Shown: in pieces, positions 1 to 12,402 of the stretch | Layout: every line of letters starts with the position of its first letter | How positions within the stretch are numbered: the stretch's first letter is position 1 | Origin: Paralichthys olivaceus | Lineage: Eukaryota > Chordata > Actinopteri > Pleuronectiformes > Paralichthyidae | Direction: 5' to 3' | NCBI RefSeq assembly: GCF_024713975.1 | Contig: NC_091116.1 | Coordinates: 928,001 to 992,000 of the forward strand | DNA length: 64,000 nt | Program-made: the position numbers and the translations under genes | Notes under the pieces: generated by a model | The model's database searches: none | What the model saw: the letters and a program-made list of their open reading frames with translations, nothing else | What the model was told of the DNA's origin: nothing

Positions 1-698
1 TATAATTATATCTCGTAATCATTTGGAATCATTTCCATGTGCAGGTTCTGGAAAATCAGAGCTTGTAAGTTTTGGTTGAGTCCAACGTTCTCCATGACTG
101 GAATCACACGTTTCAGCAACACCGGGGGGGCAATCTCATTTAAAGCTCATTAACTCCATCTGCATCTTATACGTGTATGGCTCCTATCTTTCTCCCTGAG
201 ATATTTGATTTATCAATCTGCCCACTCGCTTGCTGTGAATATTCCTCACAATCAGATGATGCTTTCAAATATTGATTGTTTGAGGCCTGGGTTGTGTTTA
301 TTACAAATCAGTTTCCTTTTGGCTAAGAGGAAATCTGTGTGTCTGCTAGCGTGCATGTGTGTGGGCGTGCATGCACACATGCATCCCAGATACAGCTCCG
401 GAAAAGGGAAGTGTGTGTATAAACAAACCACAAGCCGCCCCGAGGTGAAAGTTGCTGCAACGGGCCATTAAACTACTGTTCTGACCTGCTATGGCGACAG
501 CCCTCGCCAAACACTTACACTTAGAGACGAGGTGTGACTTCAGGAACAAACATTCCAGGAGTGTGTGTAGTTGTCTTTCTCTATATGTGTTTTTGGTGTG
601 ATAGTGTTGACGCAAGGAGGGGAGTCACTGAGGGGAATGGGGTGATTAAATTTGGGTGTAAGCCCGGGGGATGAGTGGCTCACTGTTTCCTTGACACA

Positions 699-860
<162 letters not shown>

Positions 861-1154
861 TGTCTCTGCTAGACAAGCTTTTAATTTGTCTCAACTGAGG
901 CAGCCAATGATCCAGACACACAAACTCACAGAGTCGGTAAAAGCTGCTCCGCCGCTGTTCTCTGTCTGGGTTTTGTTTCCAGGACGACTTGTGTCATTGT
1001 CAGAGGCAGCGTGCTCTGTCTCTCCAGCACCAGAACGACAGCAGAGGAACAAATCTCTCTCTGTCATCCGTTTTTTGAGTTTGTCAATCAAAGGGCCTCA
1101 TTGCACGTCAATATCATGAAAACATCTTCTTATATAAATTCTTTCCCTCTCCAG

Positions 1155-2178
1155 TTTTACCCAAACCAGAGGTGACCCACGTGACCTCGTCATCAGGGAT
1201 CACCGAGGCCAACTGCACAGCCCAGTCCCGCCCGGCAGCAGATATTATGTGGGACATCGGCGGGGACAACCGAACAATTGGGCCACCCATTTTGTCCGCC
1301 TACGACCAGGGTGACGGCACGACGATAGTGACGAGCACGCTTCTCTTCCAGGCAGGGCTGCTCAGTGAGCACTCCGTCAAGTGCATCGTGCAACACCAGG
1401 GTCTGGAGAAACCCCTGACGGTGCCCCTCAACACAAAGGGTGAGGAAGTTATAGTGAATCGTAATGAGGTCGTAACTCGCATAGGTGTATTTTTATCCTT
1501 TTCATCTTAGCTTTTCATAAGCCACACTAATAAAGGCTTTTTTTATTTTTACACTGCAAGAGTGCCTTGGTTTATTTCCTTTTTTTAAACTAGAAAGGCA
1601 CTCGGAATTTAATCTGCTCCTAAAGTTAATGGGTTCTTTCTTCCACCAAGTTTCAGTCAAATTGGTTCTGTGATTTTTGCATATTTTTCTGCCGACAGAA
1701 AGAAAGACACCAATGAAAACGTAAACTTTTTGGTTTTAAATCAATATTTGTATCATCTCAAGATTTTTTAACATTTAGTTATCACACAAGAAAAATACCA
1801 GCCACAAAAAATAAATGTTCCCAAAATACTTTTACTACAGCTCGGAGAAAACAAGGCTTTTGTTTTCTCCATGTACATATTTGCAGCTATTTTAGTTGTG
1901 GGGTAATTATGGCTGCTTTGATGGGCTCCTGAATCCTGTAATGTCGCAGCGTACGAGAAGGATACTTTTTTGAGAAATGTTATTCTTAAACCATGTTTAG
2001 TCCAGATGTCATACATGTTCTTTGAAGCTTGAGCGGTGCCTTGGAGGAACTTTAAGTGTGTGTTTGTGCGTTGTAGTGAGTCCAGTCGTGGTGATCCTCC
2101 TCTCGGTGTGCGGGGTGGTGGCCGTCCTCCTCCTCTGTCTGTGTGTGTGTCTCTGCAAGTGCTTAATCTGCACAGACG
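1155..2178 (+). CDS. cd200: CD200 (OX-2)-like membrane glycoprotein, 3' part (Ig C-type exon and transmembrane exon)
   Basis: Two exons are seen: 1155-1439 and 2077-2178, each starting after an AG and ending at GTGAG, both in phase 1. The first encodes a C-type Ig domain. It has PKPEV at its start, a Cys in EANCTAQSRPA, a Trp in IMWDI, a DGTTIVTSTLLF strand and the second Cys in SVKCIVQH. This order matches the membrane-proximal domain of CD200 (TCSATARPAP..W..NGTTSVTS..ICQV in mammals). The second exon encodes VSPVVVILLSVCGVVAVLLL and then a Cys-rich juxtamembrane stretch (CLCVCLCKCLICTD). CD200 is a cell-surface ligand that restrains myeloid cells through CD200R. The V-type domain and leader should lie left of the window. 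I could not place the cytoplasmic exon(s) and stop, so the right limit is only the last exon I can support. Linkage to BTLA next door supports CD200 over other Ig-superfamily members, but another CD200-type paralogue is possible. Confidence 0.72.
1600..1695 (+). repeat. Degenerate RTE/SINE-like 3' tail fragment
   Basis: The stretch contains AATGGGTTCTTTCTT followed by CCACCAAGTTTCAGTCAAATT. This is the wording of a common fish retroposon tail, also seen at 29.4 kb and 30.8 kb in this window. It is short and diverged, with no coding capacity. The family name is from recall. Confidence 0.4.
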
Positions 2179-5100
2179 GTGAGTGTAAACACATCAGCTC
2201 CACCACGTCACATTCACTTCTCTCAAACAACATGCATTTTCTGTCCCTGGCCACATTTGTTAACATGTTACAACCCAGAAAACAAGGTCATGCCTCTCTG
2301 GTGGTTGTCCAGAGGTATTTTAGGGAGTGCAGGGAGCTGGTTAAGAAAGAGAGAATTGAAACAACTCCTGTTATGATGTACGTGAAGGCGGATTTCCCAC
2401 TTTTGGCATGAAGCAAAAACATGGAGTATATTTTGAGATTAGAGTCTTTTCTCCACTCGGGGGGTTAAACAGTCTTCTGATATTCAGTGCTTTGTGTTTT
2501 TTTCTTGCGGCCTGTTGTGGCAGCCAAGTTTAAGTACCTCTTGTCATCGCAGTGATTATGATGAAAGTGTTTTCTCCTGGCTGCATGAACAGAAGGCATC
2601 CTGGGACTTTTAAAAATGTTTCCTGCTTAAAGCTGCTAATATTCATATTTTTAGATTAACAATGGTTCACATGACAGAGTTAGTCAATTATCAGTCAACT
2701 CTGCAGTTCCCTTCGTCTCTATGGAGAATTTCAGCTCATTGTTTTCGTTGTACGGCCTTCAACTCTACTGTGTTCTCGTTGGTCTCTGGGAAAAAACCTT
2801 CGGACTGGTGTGAAAGAGGCAACAATTTCCATTGCAACGTCCTCCTGCCGCTAATATGAGCTTGAAGCCTCAGGGCGAGAGGAATCGTAAATTAAATTCT
2901 TATTACTGAGAGGTTAGAGGAGCAAGGCTTAGTCACAGTAGATCTCCACATTATTTAGACTTAGATAAGAAGATACTCGACTCTTGCTCCACACTGTGGC
3001 TTTCTCTTCAGTGAAGAGCCAATTAGAATTCCCTGAAAGAATAACAACAGTATGAGAAAACAAATAATGTGAAGATGCTTAAAGTGAGAGTGAACGAGTG
3101 CTTCACAGTCATCACACACTGATAAGGTCCCCTCACAGCCCCTCTCCACACACTGCTCACTCACGTGTCATCAAAGCTCCGCTGACGCCTTTCCTCGCAA
3201 TCTTCTCTGGGTGTCACGGAAACAGTGATGGCGGCCAGCGGTGTAAAGTGTGGACCGCTGCCCACTTCCCCCTTATCATAAATTTACCGCCCACCGATGA
3301 GAAGCAGGAAAGGTTTGGCTGAGCCCTCTGCCAACGCTGTGGCCGTAAAGAAAGAAAAACAAAAGTGGGCGCTGACGTGTCAAGGTTAGGACGGTCCCAT
3401 GGCTACTCTCCATTTGGCAACGTAGAATTCAGCCTTCATTTGTAGGAAGTGTTGTCCCATTGAATACGTTTATTTTTTAAATTTCATACCTGTAGGACCT
3501 TTTTCTTTAAAAGTCTTAAAACTCCAAGAATTCTCAAATCCTGATTAATGAGTTTCCTTTTTCCCTACGGCTCCTCCGCGCCCTTGTTTTCTTGCGCGAT
3601 AAGAATGGTCACATACTCACATTTTCCCGATGCCATCCCTCAACCCTGCTTTCCTCATTGTGTCAAAGTTCCAAAAGCAGCTTTCTCCCACATGCTGCAC
3701 ACCACAAAGGCCACAATCATGCAGTTGATTCAGGCGTGCTGGTTGTTTTTTCCCCCCGCACATCTCTAACTCATGAGACGGGGGCAGTCTTGACAATCTC
3801 AAACACCATGTTTGCACGTGATTGATAGTGTTGTGTCGGACCAGAGCTTGCTCAAGTATCAGTGGTCAGAGAAGAGAGATGCACTGTGAAAATAGATTTT
3901 CCTGTTTTGCCTCTCTCAGGAAATAAGCCTTCTGTTTTCTTGAGACTTTCCTCGTCGTCTGAAAGTCTTCGCCCCGAAGTTCTTTCAGTTTCCAACTCGC
4001 TGAGTCCTGAGCTGAATAACAAGTGGTTGTGCTGATTGTCTTGAGTTAGCAGCCGGAAGAAAAGGCCTAATCCTCTGCACTGTGGAGGGAGGCGGACGCA
4101 TTAAGGGCCTGTGGGGTGGGAGCAGTGACGAGGAGGAACCAGAGGTCAAAGTTGAATACAACTCCCCACACACACTTGACTGTAAAGACACACACGCACT
4201 TCCCATATTTCCCGGTCACACAGGCTTCTATTGTGATGTAATTCACATTTAGGGAAAGGGAGATGCGATGCAGCTGTGATGCATCCTTTAGTAAAACAAT
4301 TTTTCCATTAAAATGTCCTTACTGACATTATCCAAAACGTTAAAGACAATGTTCAAACATAGAGAAACCCCCAATTTTACTCAATGTTACGGGACGTTTG
4401 ATTTTGCCTTTGAATCGCTATAGTTTTATAGCTTTTCTCAGGATTTTGGGTGAAGTGACCCTTTAAGCCATTGATGCAGGGCAGTACAGTTATGGTATTT
4501 CTTCCCTCAAGCAAGAAGTCAGCACATTCTCCCTGAATGAGTGTTGAAGCTGAAAGTAAAGAAAGTAAAACCAAAGCATGTCTGAGACGTTCAGTTCCAC
4601 AGAAGCCCACGGTCAGTGGCTCGAAACGTAGTTAAAGGTGCAGAGCGTTTCGGTGGAACAAGTAGCCACCCACAAAATAGCTCTCGTGGCTTTCCTCTGA
4701 ACTTGTGGGTGTAGTTCAGCCTCTGTCTGCTTCAGTCATAGTTTGGGAAGTAGCGCAGAAGGGCCTGAGGTTCTTCCAGTAAACTACCACTGGAGTATTT
4801 GTGTCTGCGTTTCTGTGATCTTTGGCGTGGCTGCGAGGCGATGTCCAGACTGCAAGGTGCTGCGTTGGCACAGCTTTAATGTTTTCCAGGGCACCTTTCA
4901 ACCCGTGGCACCACAGGAAGTGCTGAGGGAGGTAAAGCATCCGGTCTGGCACACAAACACGGTCTAAAAACAGTGATTGCTGCTAAGAGATTAGAGGGAG
5001 GAAAACAGAACAGAAGGTGACACCTGCTGGTCACTACACTTTAAATAAAAATCCTGTTTAACCTTAAAACTCATCTTGTTTTTCTTTAATCTGCAGCGTT

Positions 5101-8100
5101 GAATGATTTGTCTCTCCTGCTCTGATTGGCTCGTAAGGCTACATGTGTCCATTCAGCAGTAACTCTGCAGAGCACCTCGAAATAACTCACATTGCTGCCA
5201 TATGTACACGGAGGTGTGAAAGGCCCCTAATCATAGCCGTAGAATTCCTGCTTTACTGTCAGGTACATGTGCTCTTTTTCAGATCTGAGCGGGGTGTTGT
5301 GGGTTTCTGTGACTTTAGACTATTCTCAAAATAAACCTTTGTCCCCCTGTATAAAAGTTTGATTGATCCACGTTGAAGTGGCTCAAGAGAAGAATTGCTT
5401 TGCCTCCATGTACCAAAACAGGATTTGATGCTTTCATCACCTGATTGATGGATTTACCAAAAACCTGTGAAAGTGCTCGTTCTTTTACTGATGAAATCTC
5501 AGCAACGAAAGCATCCCAGACTGAACAGTATCCAGTGCTCCTGAGACAAAAAGTACTGACCCACTAACTGTGCGTTCCGCCCCCCCCTCTTTGTGTCCAG
5601 ACTGATTTGCGCCGCTGCTTTGATGAAGGTCCAGCAGAGCTCTGAGTCTGACCTAGCTGCTCAGCGCCGTGCCGTCCGACTCAGCGCGCACAGGACGGGA
5701 ACAAAGCTTTTTTCTGGGACAACCCTGCTGGCTCACTGCTAGACACAAAGGAAACAGAACTAAAACCACCTTGTTTAACACTAGATTTTACACTTATGGT
5801 AGAAAAGCTGCTATAATTATTGACAAAATCACTGTGATCAGAAAAGAGTTGGGGTCAAATGAAGCTTTCTAACCTTAAAGATGTTTCAGTGTGAGGTTAG
5901 ATCAGTTCTGCTGTGTTAAATGGAGTGATATGTTATATATTTTTTTACATACAGGTTGTATATAGATAGATTTTTGTTCGCTTCTGCTCTTAGTTTGAAG
6001 TATTCTGACTGAAATATTAATATAATCTAAATAATCTGTGTGACTGTTTTTTTCTGACCACAGCTGCCTCATATCTCCTCCGATATAAAAGTTTATAAAA
6101 CTGTAAAAGACTTCAACACAGTAAGATATAAGCAAGTACCTGATTTTAATAAAGGTCTGAAATCCACAGGAAGGGAAGTGTGATGTGATCTTGCGTTCTT
6201 TATTTCCAGTTAAATATATGTGCAACACTGATGCCTAAAAAGGCCTCGATAGGATTGATTAAAAAGCAAACACAATTTATCGACACTTTTCCACTGTGGA
6301 CCTCCAAAATGTCCACAAATGTTTTCACTTTGTAAATTACAGGAAATCAAAAACAGAGCAGTGGAGCTGAGGCTAAAATCAGTTTGTGTGCGTGTGCGTG
6401 TGCATGGATCATTATAAAGTATTTCATGACCTAGTTGTACCATACACGGAAAAATATATTATCACAGACGGGTTTTTTCAATTTGAAGTCAACACTTGTG
6501 TTGAACAAACTTGATGAAGTGGTTGGTTACCAGTTGCTGTATTTTTTCTTAAAAATAAGAAACAATTTTCTTCTTTAAGAAGCAACAGTTTTAGTTTTGC
6601 AGGAAAGTGTACAGGGAGTGATTTTGTGGAACTCTTATTCTGATAATTAAACACAGCTATTGGATGTTTACATCTAATCTAATTTCATACTGAAGTCAAT
6701 GATCTATAGTTTATCATAAGGTTTAAATCTGATAAACACCTAAAGTGTTGTTACAGAATTTAGCAAAAAATAATAAAACTGCTGTAAATATGATATTTTC
6801 TAACATTGCCTTGTTCCTCTCTGTTTTATATTTCTGTCTTCATTGATTTTTTTAGCAGTTTTCACTTTCCTGTATCTGTCAGAATTTATTAAAGAGCAGA
6901 TTATCTTAATTTGAGTCAAATAAAAAAAAAAAAACTGAGACTTCTGTTTTTATTGCTTATTTTTTTAATCGTCTGTGTTTGTGAGATTAGATCTAAATTA
7001 TGAGATCAGAAATGCTTAACTATGGGATGGTAAATCAAAATTATGAGATGATAAGAAATAGAAAGTCGTTATCTTTAGATAGTAAGTCATTATTCTGAGT
7101 TGGAAAGTTCTTACAGGGCTCCCATAATATTTTTAGATGTTTCACGTACCTCACGACTAAACTCTGGGTGATGGTCGTGTGGAGGCTGTGGGTGGTACAT
7201 TATAAACCCACCAGAAAATTACACAACAGGAAACTCATTTCCTCCTCAGCCCACGCAAGTGACTTCATGCTTTTACTCTCAGACCCTAGGAGTGGCTTCA
7301 CAGATTTCTCGTGACATTTTTGAAATGATCTGCCTCGAAATAACTCTAATTAACCTGCAAGGTCAACTTCAGCTATTGCTCAGAGGTTTAAAAACTCAAT
7401 AAATTGTCCAAAGAAATGTCCACAGTCTTTTCAACATCTCTTTCCAAAACAAATATGTGTTCATTTTTCATTCTTTGGAAGAAACTGATTCATTTCCTTG
7501 ACTTTTTTTCCCCTAATATTTTGAAATAGTCTGACGTGGTCTATTATTAATTCTCTCCAAACGCCTCTCATGTACGTTTTTGTTTCCACATACGTCCCCG
7601 AGACAGGAAAAGGGCCAGTCGTTCCTTTGTTGTGGCATCTGACTGATTTATTCTGATTGTCATGTTATTAAAGCAAATAATTTCCCCATTAATAATAAAA
7701 CAGAGGCTTATCTGAAGGAAACTCGGTGCCAACATTGAATTAACGAACAATGAAACCAGAAATGTTTATGGAATCACCCTTAAGAGATTTAGGTATTCAC
7801 CTTATTAAGATTTTTAAATATTTAGCTCTGAAAACAGTTGAATCAACGAAGATAAGGTATCATCTGATCTGATGAAAGTTCAGGATGCTGCTTTGTTTTT
7901 ACAGCACTCAATGGCAACATCGTGTGATTTGCTTTTAAGGGACTTTCCTCTTGTCCAATTTGGCCTTAGTTCCTCTTTTTGTTCACTATTTATTTACCTC
8001 CATTGCACCAAATACCTCAATATACAAATACTTTAGTTTTAGCTAGTTTAGTTTTAGCTTCCTTGATAATAGCTCTGAAGGGGACAATGTGTCTCTACCT

Positions 8101-9183
8101 GCATGTGTCACATTGTGGTTGGTGGGCGATGCATGCATGTGCAGGTTTGGTGTGAGTTAAACGTGTGTGTGTGTGTGTGTGTGTGTCACATCGTGCAAGC
8201 AATGCACCTTGAAGCACTTTTACAACCACAGAAGTATCACATCCCACAGGCCAAAGTGCTTCAAACAGCCGTTAAACGTACGTTCTGCACATTGTACCCA
8301 GCGAGTGACACATGTTGTAGCTCGCTTGTCGTCTTTTACTCAGGCCGCAATGAAAAATAAACATCACAGAGATCAATGTGTTTTTTGTCACTGCATCACA
8401 AAGTTTCTGAGGTGGTTCCTGGTTTTAAAGGTGCAGAGCGTTTTGGTCTGAACTGAAATGCGTCGAGGGATGATCTTCTTTCCCTGCGTGTCTTTTCCAC
8501 CTGTATGTCTGCAGGTTAAAGGTGACGTCTTTTTTACCACCTCATCCTACAATAAGCAATGAACCGCTAATTCAGATGCATGTGCGAACATGAATGCATT
8601 ATACTGAATTTAGTGCAATGTTTTTGTTATATTATGCATGTGTGCGATGTGTAAATCCAAGATAAGCACGTTCGTCAATGTTAAAATGCTAAATCTATAG
8701 TCATATTCAATACAAAATTGCTAAACTAGCTCTGTAAACATTAAAGATGATATTTTAAATCAAATATAGCTAAATTGTTACATTAATAGTAGTTGAGACT
8801 ATATTTTTCTGAAAACAATCTTTAACAGTTGGGTGAGTCTGATGATGAGTCGAGGGGTATATTTTCTAATTTTACATCTTCAACTGTAAAATAACCTCCA
8901 TCCCTTCCTGTCATAGGTTTTTACATATGGTTAAGTGTGGTTTTATTTCTGCTTCCTGTGGTTTGATTTCTGCTTCCTGTTCATCAGTCGACACGCTGTC
9001 TGCTCCCGAATGCACCAGACACCGTGCCCAGAGAAGAAAAGCTTCAGTTCATCATCCACAGAAAAGAACAGAGGTGCAAACACACACAAGCAATCACTGT
9101 TAAAAGAGGTATTGGTACCGAATGTGTGCACGTAAATTGAGTCCTGCACAGGAAAGAAAACTATGAACGAGTAAATGTATTAC
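2179..9183. other. Long stretch with no supportable exon
   Basis: AT-rich DNA between the CD200-like transmembrane exon and the BTLA-like gene. The open frames here are short, lack recognisable domains and look random. It holds a small (TG)n at 8163-8186 and probably the unlocated cytoplasmic and 3' UTR exons of the CD200-like gene. One short run (GGTGCAGAGCGTTT) occurs near both 4636 and 8430, which suggests two copies of some old repeat. Confidence 0.6.
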
Positions 9184-9184
9184 A

Positions 9185-9185
9185 T

Positions 9186-9243
<58 letters not shown>
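9185..9243. repeat. (CA)n microsatellite
   Basis: About 29 uninterrupted CA units between the CD200-like gene and the 3' end of the BTLA-like gene. Confidence 0.95.
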
Positions 9244-9246
<3 letters not shown>

Positions 9247-9452
9247 GTTAAACAATAGTACTTTCTCATATGAGACATTTCACACTTTTACACCAGGAGT
9301 CCAAGTGTCAGATTCACCATCATTCATGACAGTGAACAGGCTTTTATGAAGGGGGTTAAAGGAACACAAAGCAAAGTAGGTGTAATTCCATTCTTTAATC
9401 AATTACAGTCAATCTAGCAGATTGATTTTGAGACGACTCATTCTCATAGATA

Positions 9453-11160
9453 TTAAGGCTGGCGGCTCAGATCTGGCGTGTTCCTGGATTGTCCTGCACA
9501 GCAGAGACCTTGGACAGAAATCAGGTGGGATCAGTTTCTCTTCTCAGAATCATGATAGTAAATATGCAGTGCATTTAATTGTTCTTATTGTATTGTGCCA
9601 TTTGGAATCTTTCAGGTGAGACCTTATGCTTTCAGTAGGTGGTCTGCAGAGTGCTGGTCACGAGGAATTAACCAATCAAATCAAGTCTCACCTCCACACT
9701 GTCTCTTTGGTGCAACGTATATCGCTATGACAATGACGACAAACAGCATGATCCCAGTAACGTAGCACGCTGATGACAAGCCAGTGTTCTGAGCTGTCGG
9801 GATTCCTGTCGGACTAGAGAGGACATTTGATTCAGCATCAAAGAAGCATTTAAATAAATACAATGAATTGCATGTGATACAGCATCGAATTAAGCTCTTG
9901 CCTGAGAGAGAGAGTCGTCCACCCAACTGTTTTGGCCTTGATATTACCTGAAAAACATTCAGCTTGAGTTTCCTGCATCAGTATAGTCTAGAAATCCTGC
10001 AGTGCAGAAAGCATCACTCACCATGGACAGAGACGTTGATGGAGTGACCCACATCATTTCCCACTCGACACCGATACAGACCTGAGTCGCTGCTGAGTAT
10101 ATTTTGGAATTTCAAAAACGATACCCCCTCGGAATGGTTGACCCCTTTCCACTCAGTTTTAATGTGACTGCTACTGCTGACATTGACGTGTTGAGCTGTG
10201 TTTTCCTCCAGCTTGTACCAGAGCACTGTTGGTGCTGATTTATTACAGAATTCAACTGTGCAGTTAATGACAAGGTCTTGTCCAAGGGAGATCTCATAGG
10301 CTACGTTGCGGCGTACGTTGATTATTGGTGTACAGTCTGATTCTTCACCTGCTGAAGAAAAATGATAATACAAGAGGATTAAAAATATATAAAATGATAG
10401 ATTCTTACTAACGAATGCTTAATGACAGTTGTTGTGTCGTGGTTGCAGGATCTCCTGCTGCTTTCTTCATATCGAAGAGACAAACTCCTGAAAAAGTGCC
10501 GACCCAACTTTCTAGACATTTTCCTTTGTTTGTGTCTTTTTAACATATTATCAACATTATTTTTATCATCCAAAAAGGTTTTTTTTTTTTATTTCCTCTT
10601 CTGGACAGTGTCGGTGTGTGTTTGACTGACGGTGACAAACTAAAAAAAAGTGTACCATAGAACCGGCATTTAACCGAACCCATTATGGTTCCAGAAAGGT
10701 TTGCGTAGTTTTTAATGTGTTGCATTTAGACCAAAGGACACAGTCATGTTTGTCGGGACAATAGGATGGGGACCTAACGTGGTTGTCTAATTTTATATCT
10801 TGTGGTTCTTTGCTGCGCCACTGACAATAGCCTGCAGGAAGCGATTGAGCGGAAACAAGTTTGTTACTGACAAAGATCGAGAAGTAACCGTTGGTTTACG
10901 TCTTTTTTAATTGAAAACACAGGGAAAGAGCTTTGTACTGTAAATTAAAAGAGGATGCAATTGGATGTCATCCCCATTTTCACCAGTATACAATTAAAAC
11001 AATGAATCCAAGAATTATAACTGACTCATATTTGTGATTACGACTCAAACTGAGGGAATGATGTTGAAATGATAAACACCAACTTACTGTCAGCTTCCAA
11101 CGTGCAGACAAGCATCACCAAGATAAAAACGGGAAGGATGATCAGGCCGTCAGGTCTCAT
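9453..11160 (-). CDS. BTLA-like Ig receptor paralogue, probable short-tailed form
   Basis: Proposed exons, read right to left, are 11160-11088 (leader), 10351-10022 (Ig), 9901-9692 (stalk plus membrane) and 9493-9453 (tail). All junctions are GT-AG and all phases agree, giving 654 nt or 217 residues. The leader starts MRPDGLIILPVFILVMLVC. The Ig exon has the BTLA pattern CTVEFC, VLWYKLEE and SGLYRCRVG. The membrane segment is around YVTGIMLFVVIVIAIYV, followed by PKRQCGG. The best in-phase tail exon ends the protein after NTPDLSRQP, with no tyrosine. Mammalian BTLA instead carries inhibitory tyrosine motifs. An alternative acceptor 9 bases or so downstream of a stop would give a tail with IYENESS, but its acceptor is poor. 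The Ig exon is almost identical to that of the neighbouring BTLA gene, while leader, stalk and membrane parts are unrelated. It is probably a tandem duplicate acting as a decoy or partner-dependent receptor; this function is inference. Leader and Ig exons are firm. The start of the stalk exon and the tail are less so. Confidence 0.65.
10016..10394 (-). repeat. Duplicated Ig-exon block, copy 1
   Basis: 379 bp covering the whole Ig exon plus a few bases of intron on each side. It matches 13386-13764 with only five mismatches: three adjacent in one codon (10302-10304) and two in the flanking intron. Similarity stops abruptly at both ends. Confidence 0.93.
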
Positions 11161-12402
11161 GGTGACAACGCTTCAAGAACCAGATGATCACCTCTATACC
11201 TCGAAGTAAATGACACGAGGAAGACTTTGCTTCCTGATTATGATTTCACTGGGGGGCTGCATCTCCACACACACACACACACACACACACTTTTTTCAAC
11301 CCTGATAGATAAAAAAAAAACTTTCTGCTTCCTCCTTTACAGCAAACGGAGTGAAAGCAAGCGTTGGCCCAACATAATCTCAATTCAAATCAAGCAGTCA
11401 TGGACACACATTATATTATATGATTGCACAAAAACATCACATTATTACATTCTTCTATTTTGAAGTTACAGAAAGATTACAAAAGCGATTTTTTACATTC
11501 ATGCAGTCGATATGATACAGGATGCAAACCATTACTGTCTCAGGTGTGATGTCACTCTGAAGAACATTTCAAGTCGTGAGGGTGAAGTCACAGTTTTTAA
11601 CAAACATCGCAAAGCAGGATCGCAAACAAAAGCACACTAGTTGTAAACAGTTTGTAAAAAAGTCTGTAACAATCCATTTAGTTTGGTAAATCACGCTTTA
11701 GCTCTACAGACGCTGAGGACTTCTCATCATGTCTGTGACGTTCAGCCCTCGTTCACTGGCTCCGATTGAAAGTGTTAAATCTTTAAAAACGGGACAAGAT
11801 TTTAGAAAATGCAGTTTATTTTTTATGAAATGTTTCTATTTCAGAAAAGTGGTCATTGTAGGTTCTGGGCAAAAGTAAGAGTGAATTAGTTGGGGGGTGT
11901 TTTCAGTAGCGAATTATCACACATGAATACTTCATACGGAGGTTTGAGTCACAGGTTTGGTTCTTACTCGATCAGTCAACCTTAGTTCTGTAAAATGCTC
12001 TCTGGGTATTTCCATAACTTCTTATTTTAAGTTCTTCTAACTTTCTTGATTTGTCAAACTTTCAGCGATACTGAGATGTGAGATGCAGTCGGCAGGAAGA
12101 GAAAGAACCTGTGCACATGCTGACATTTCCCTAATTTTTGCTCTCGTGTCGTTCATATTGTACATGAACCAACAACGTTCCCAGAACAGCTCTGACAAAC
12201 TTCATCTTGAGCAGAGAGAAGACCTGTGCACGTGTAGAGGGGGATAAACCGGCTGCAACAACAACCTTATCCTCGCTGTACGAGGGCCGTTGTAGCTCCT
12301 CTGTGATTTACCAGTTTGAAATGTTCCACTAACTTCTGCCAAATTCACTCGAGCACACGTCAGGACTGACATTACACCACATCTCCTGTGGTTGTTGCGT
12401 GT
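11161..12402. other. Gap between the two BTLA-type genes
   Basis: The stretch holds the promoter region of the BTLA-like paralogue (its ATG is at 11160) and the 3' UTR of BTLA (stop at 12403). There is a small (CA)n at 11264-11291. No other gene is seen. Confidence 0.55.

Noticed and set aside
4633-8445. Shared short phrase near 4633 and 8427 as a duplicated regulatory site
   Set aside because: The match is under 20 bases with no extension and is compatible with remnants of an old interspersed repeat.
9453-9480. IYENESS-containing tail for the BTLA-like paralogue
   Set aside because: It is in phase only if a poor acceptor (GATCTGAG, no pyrimidine tract) is used. The better acceptor at 9493 gives a different frame. 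I kept it only as an alternative.
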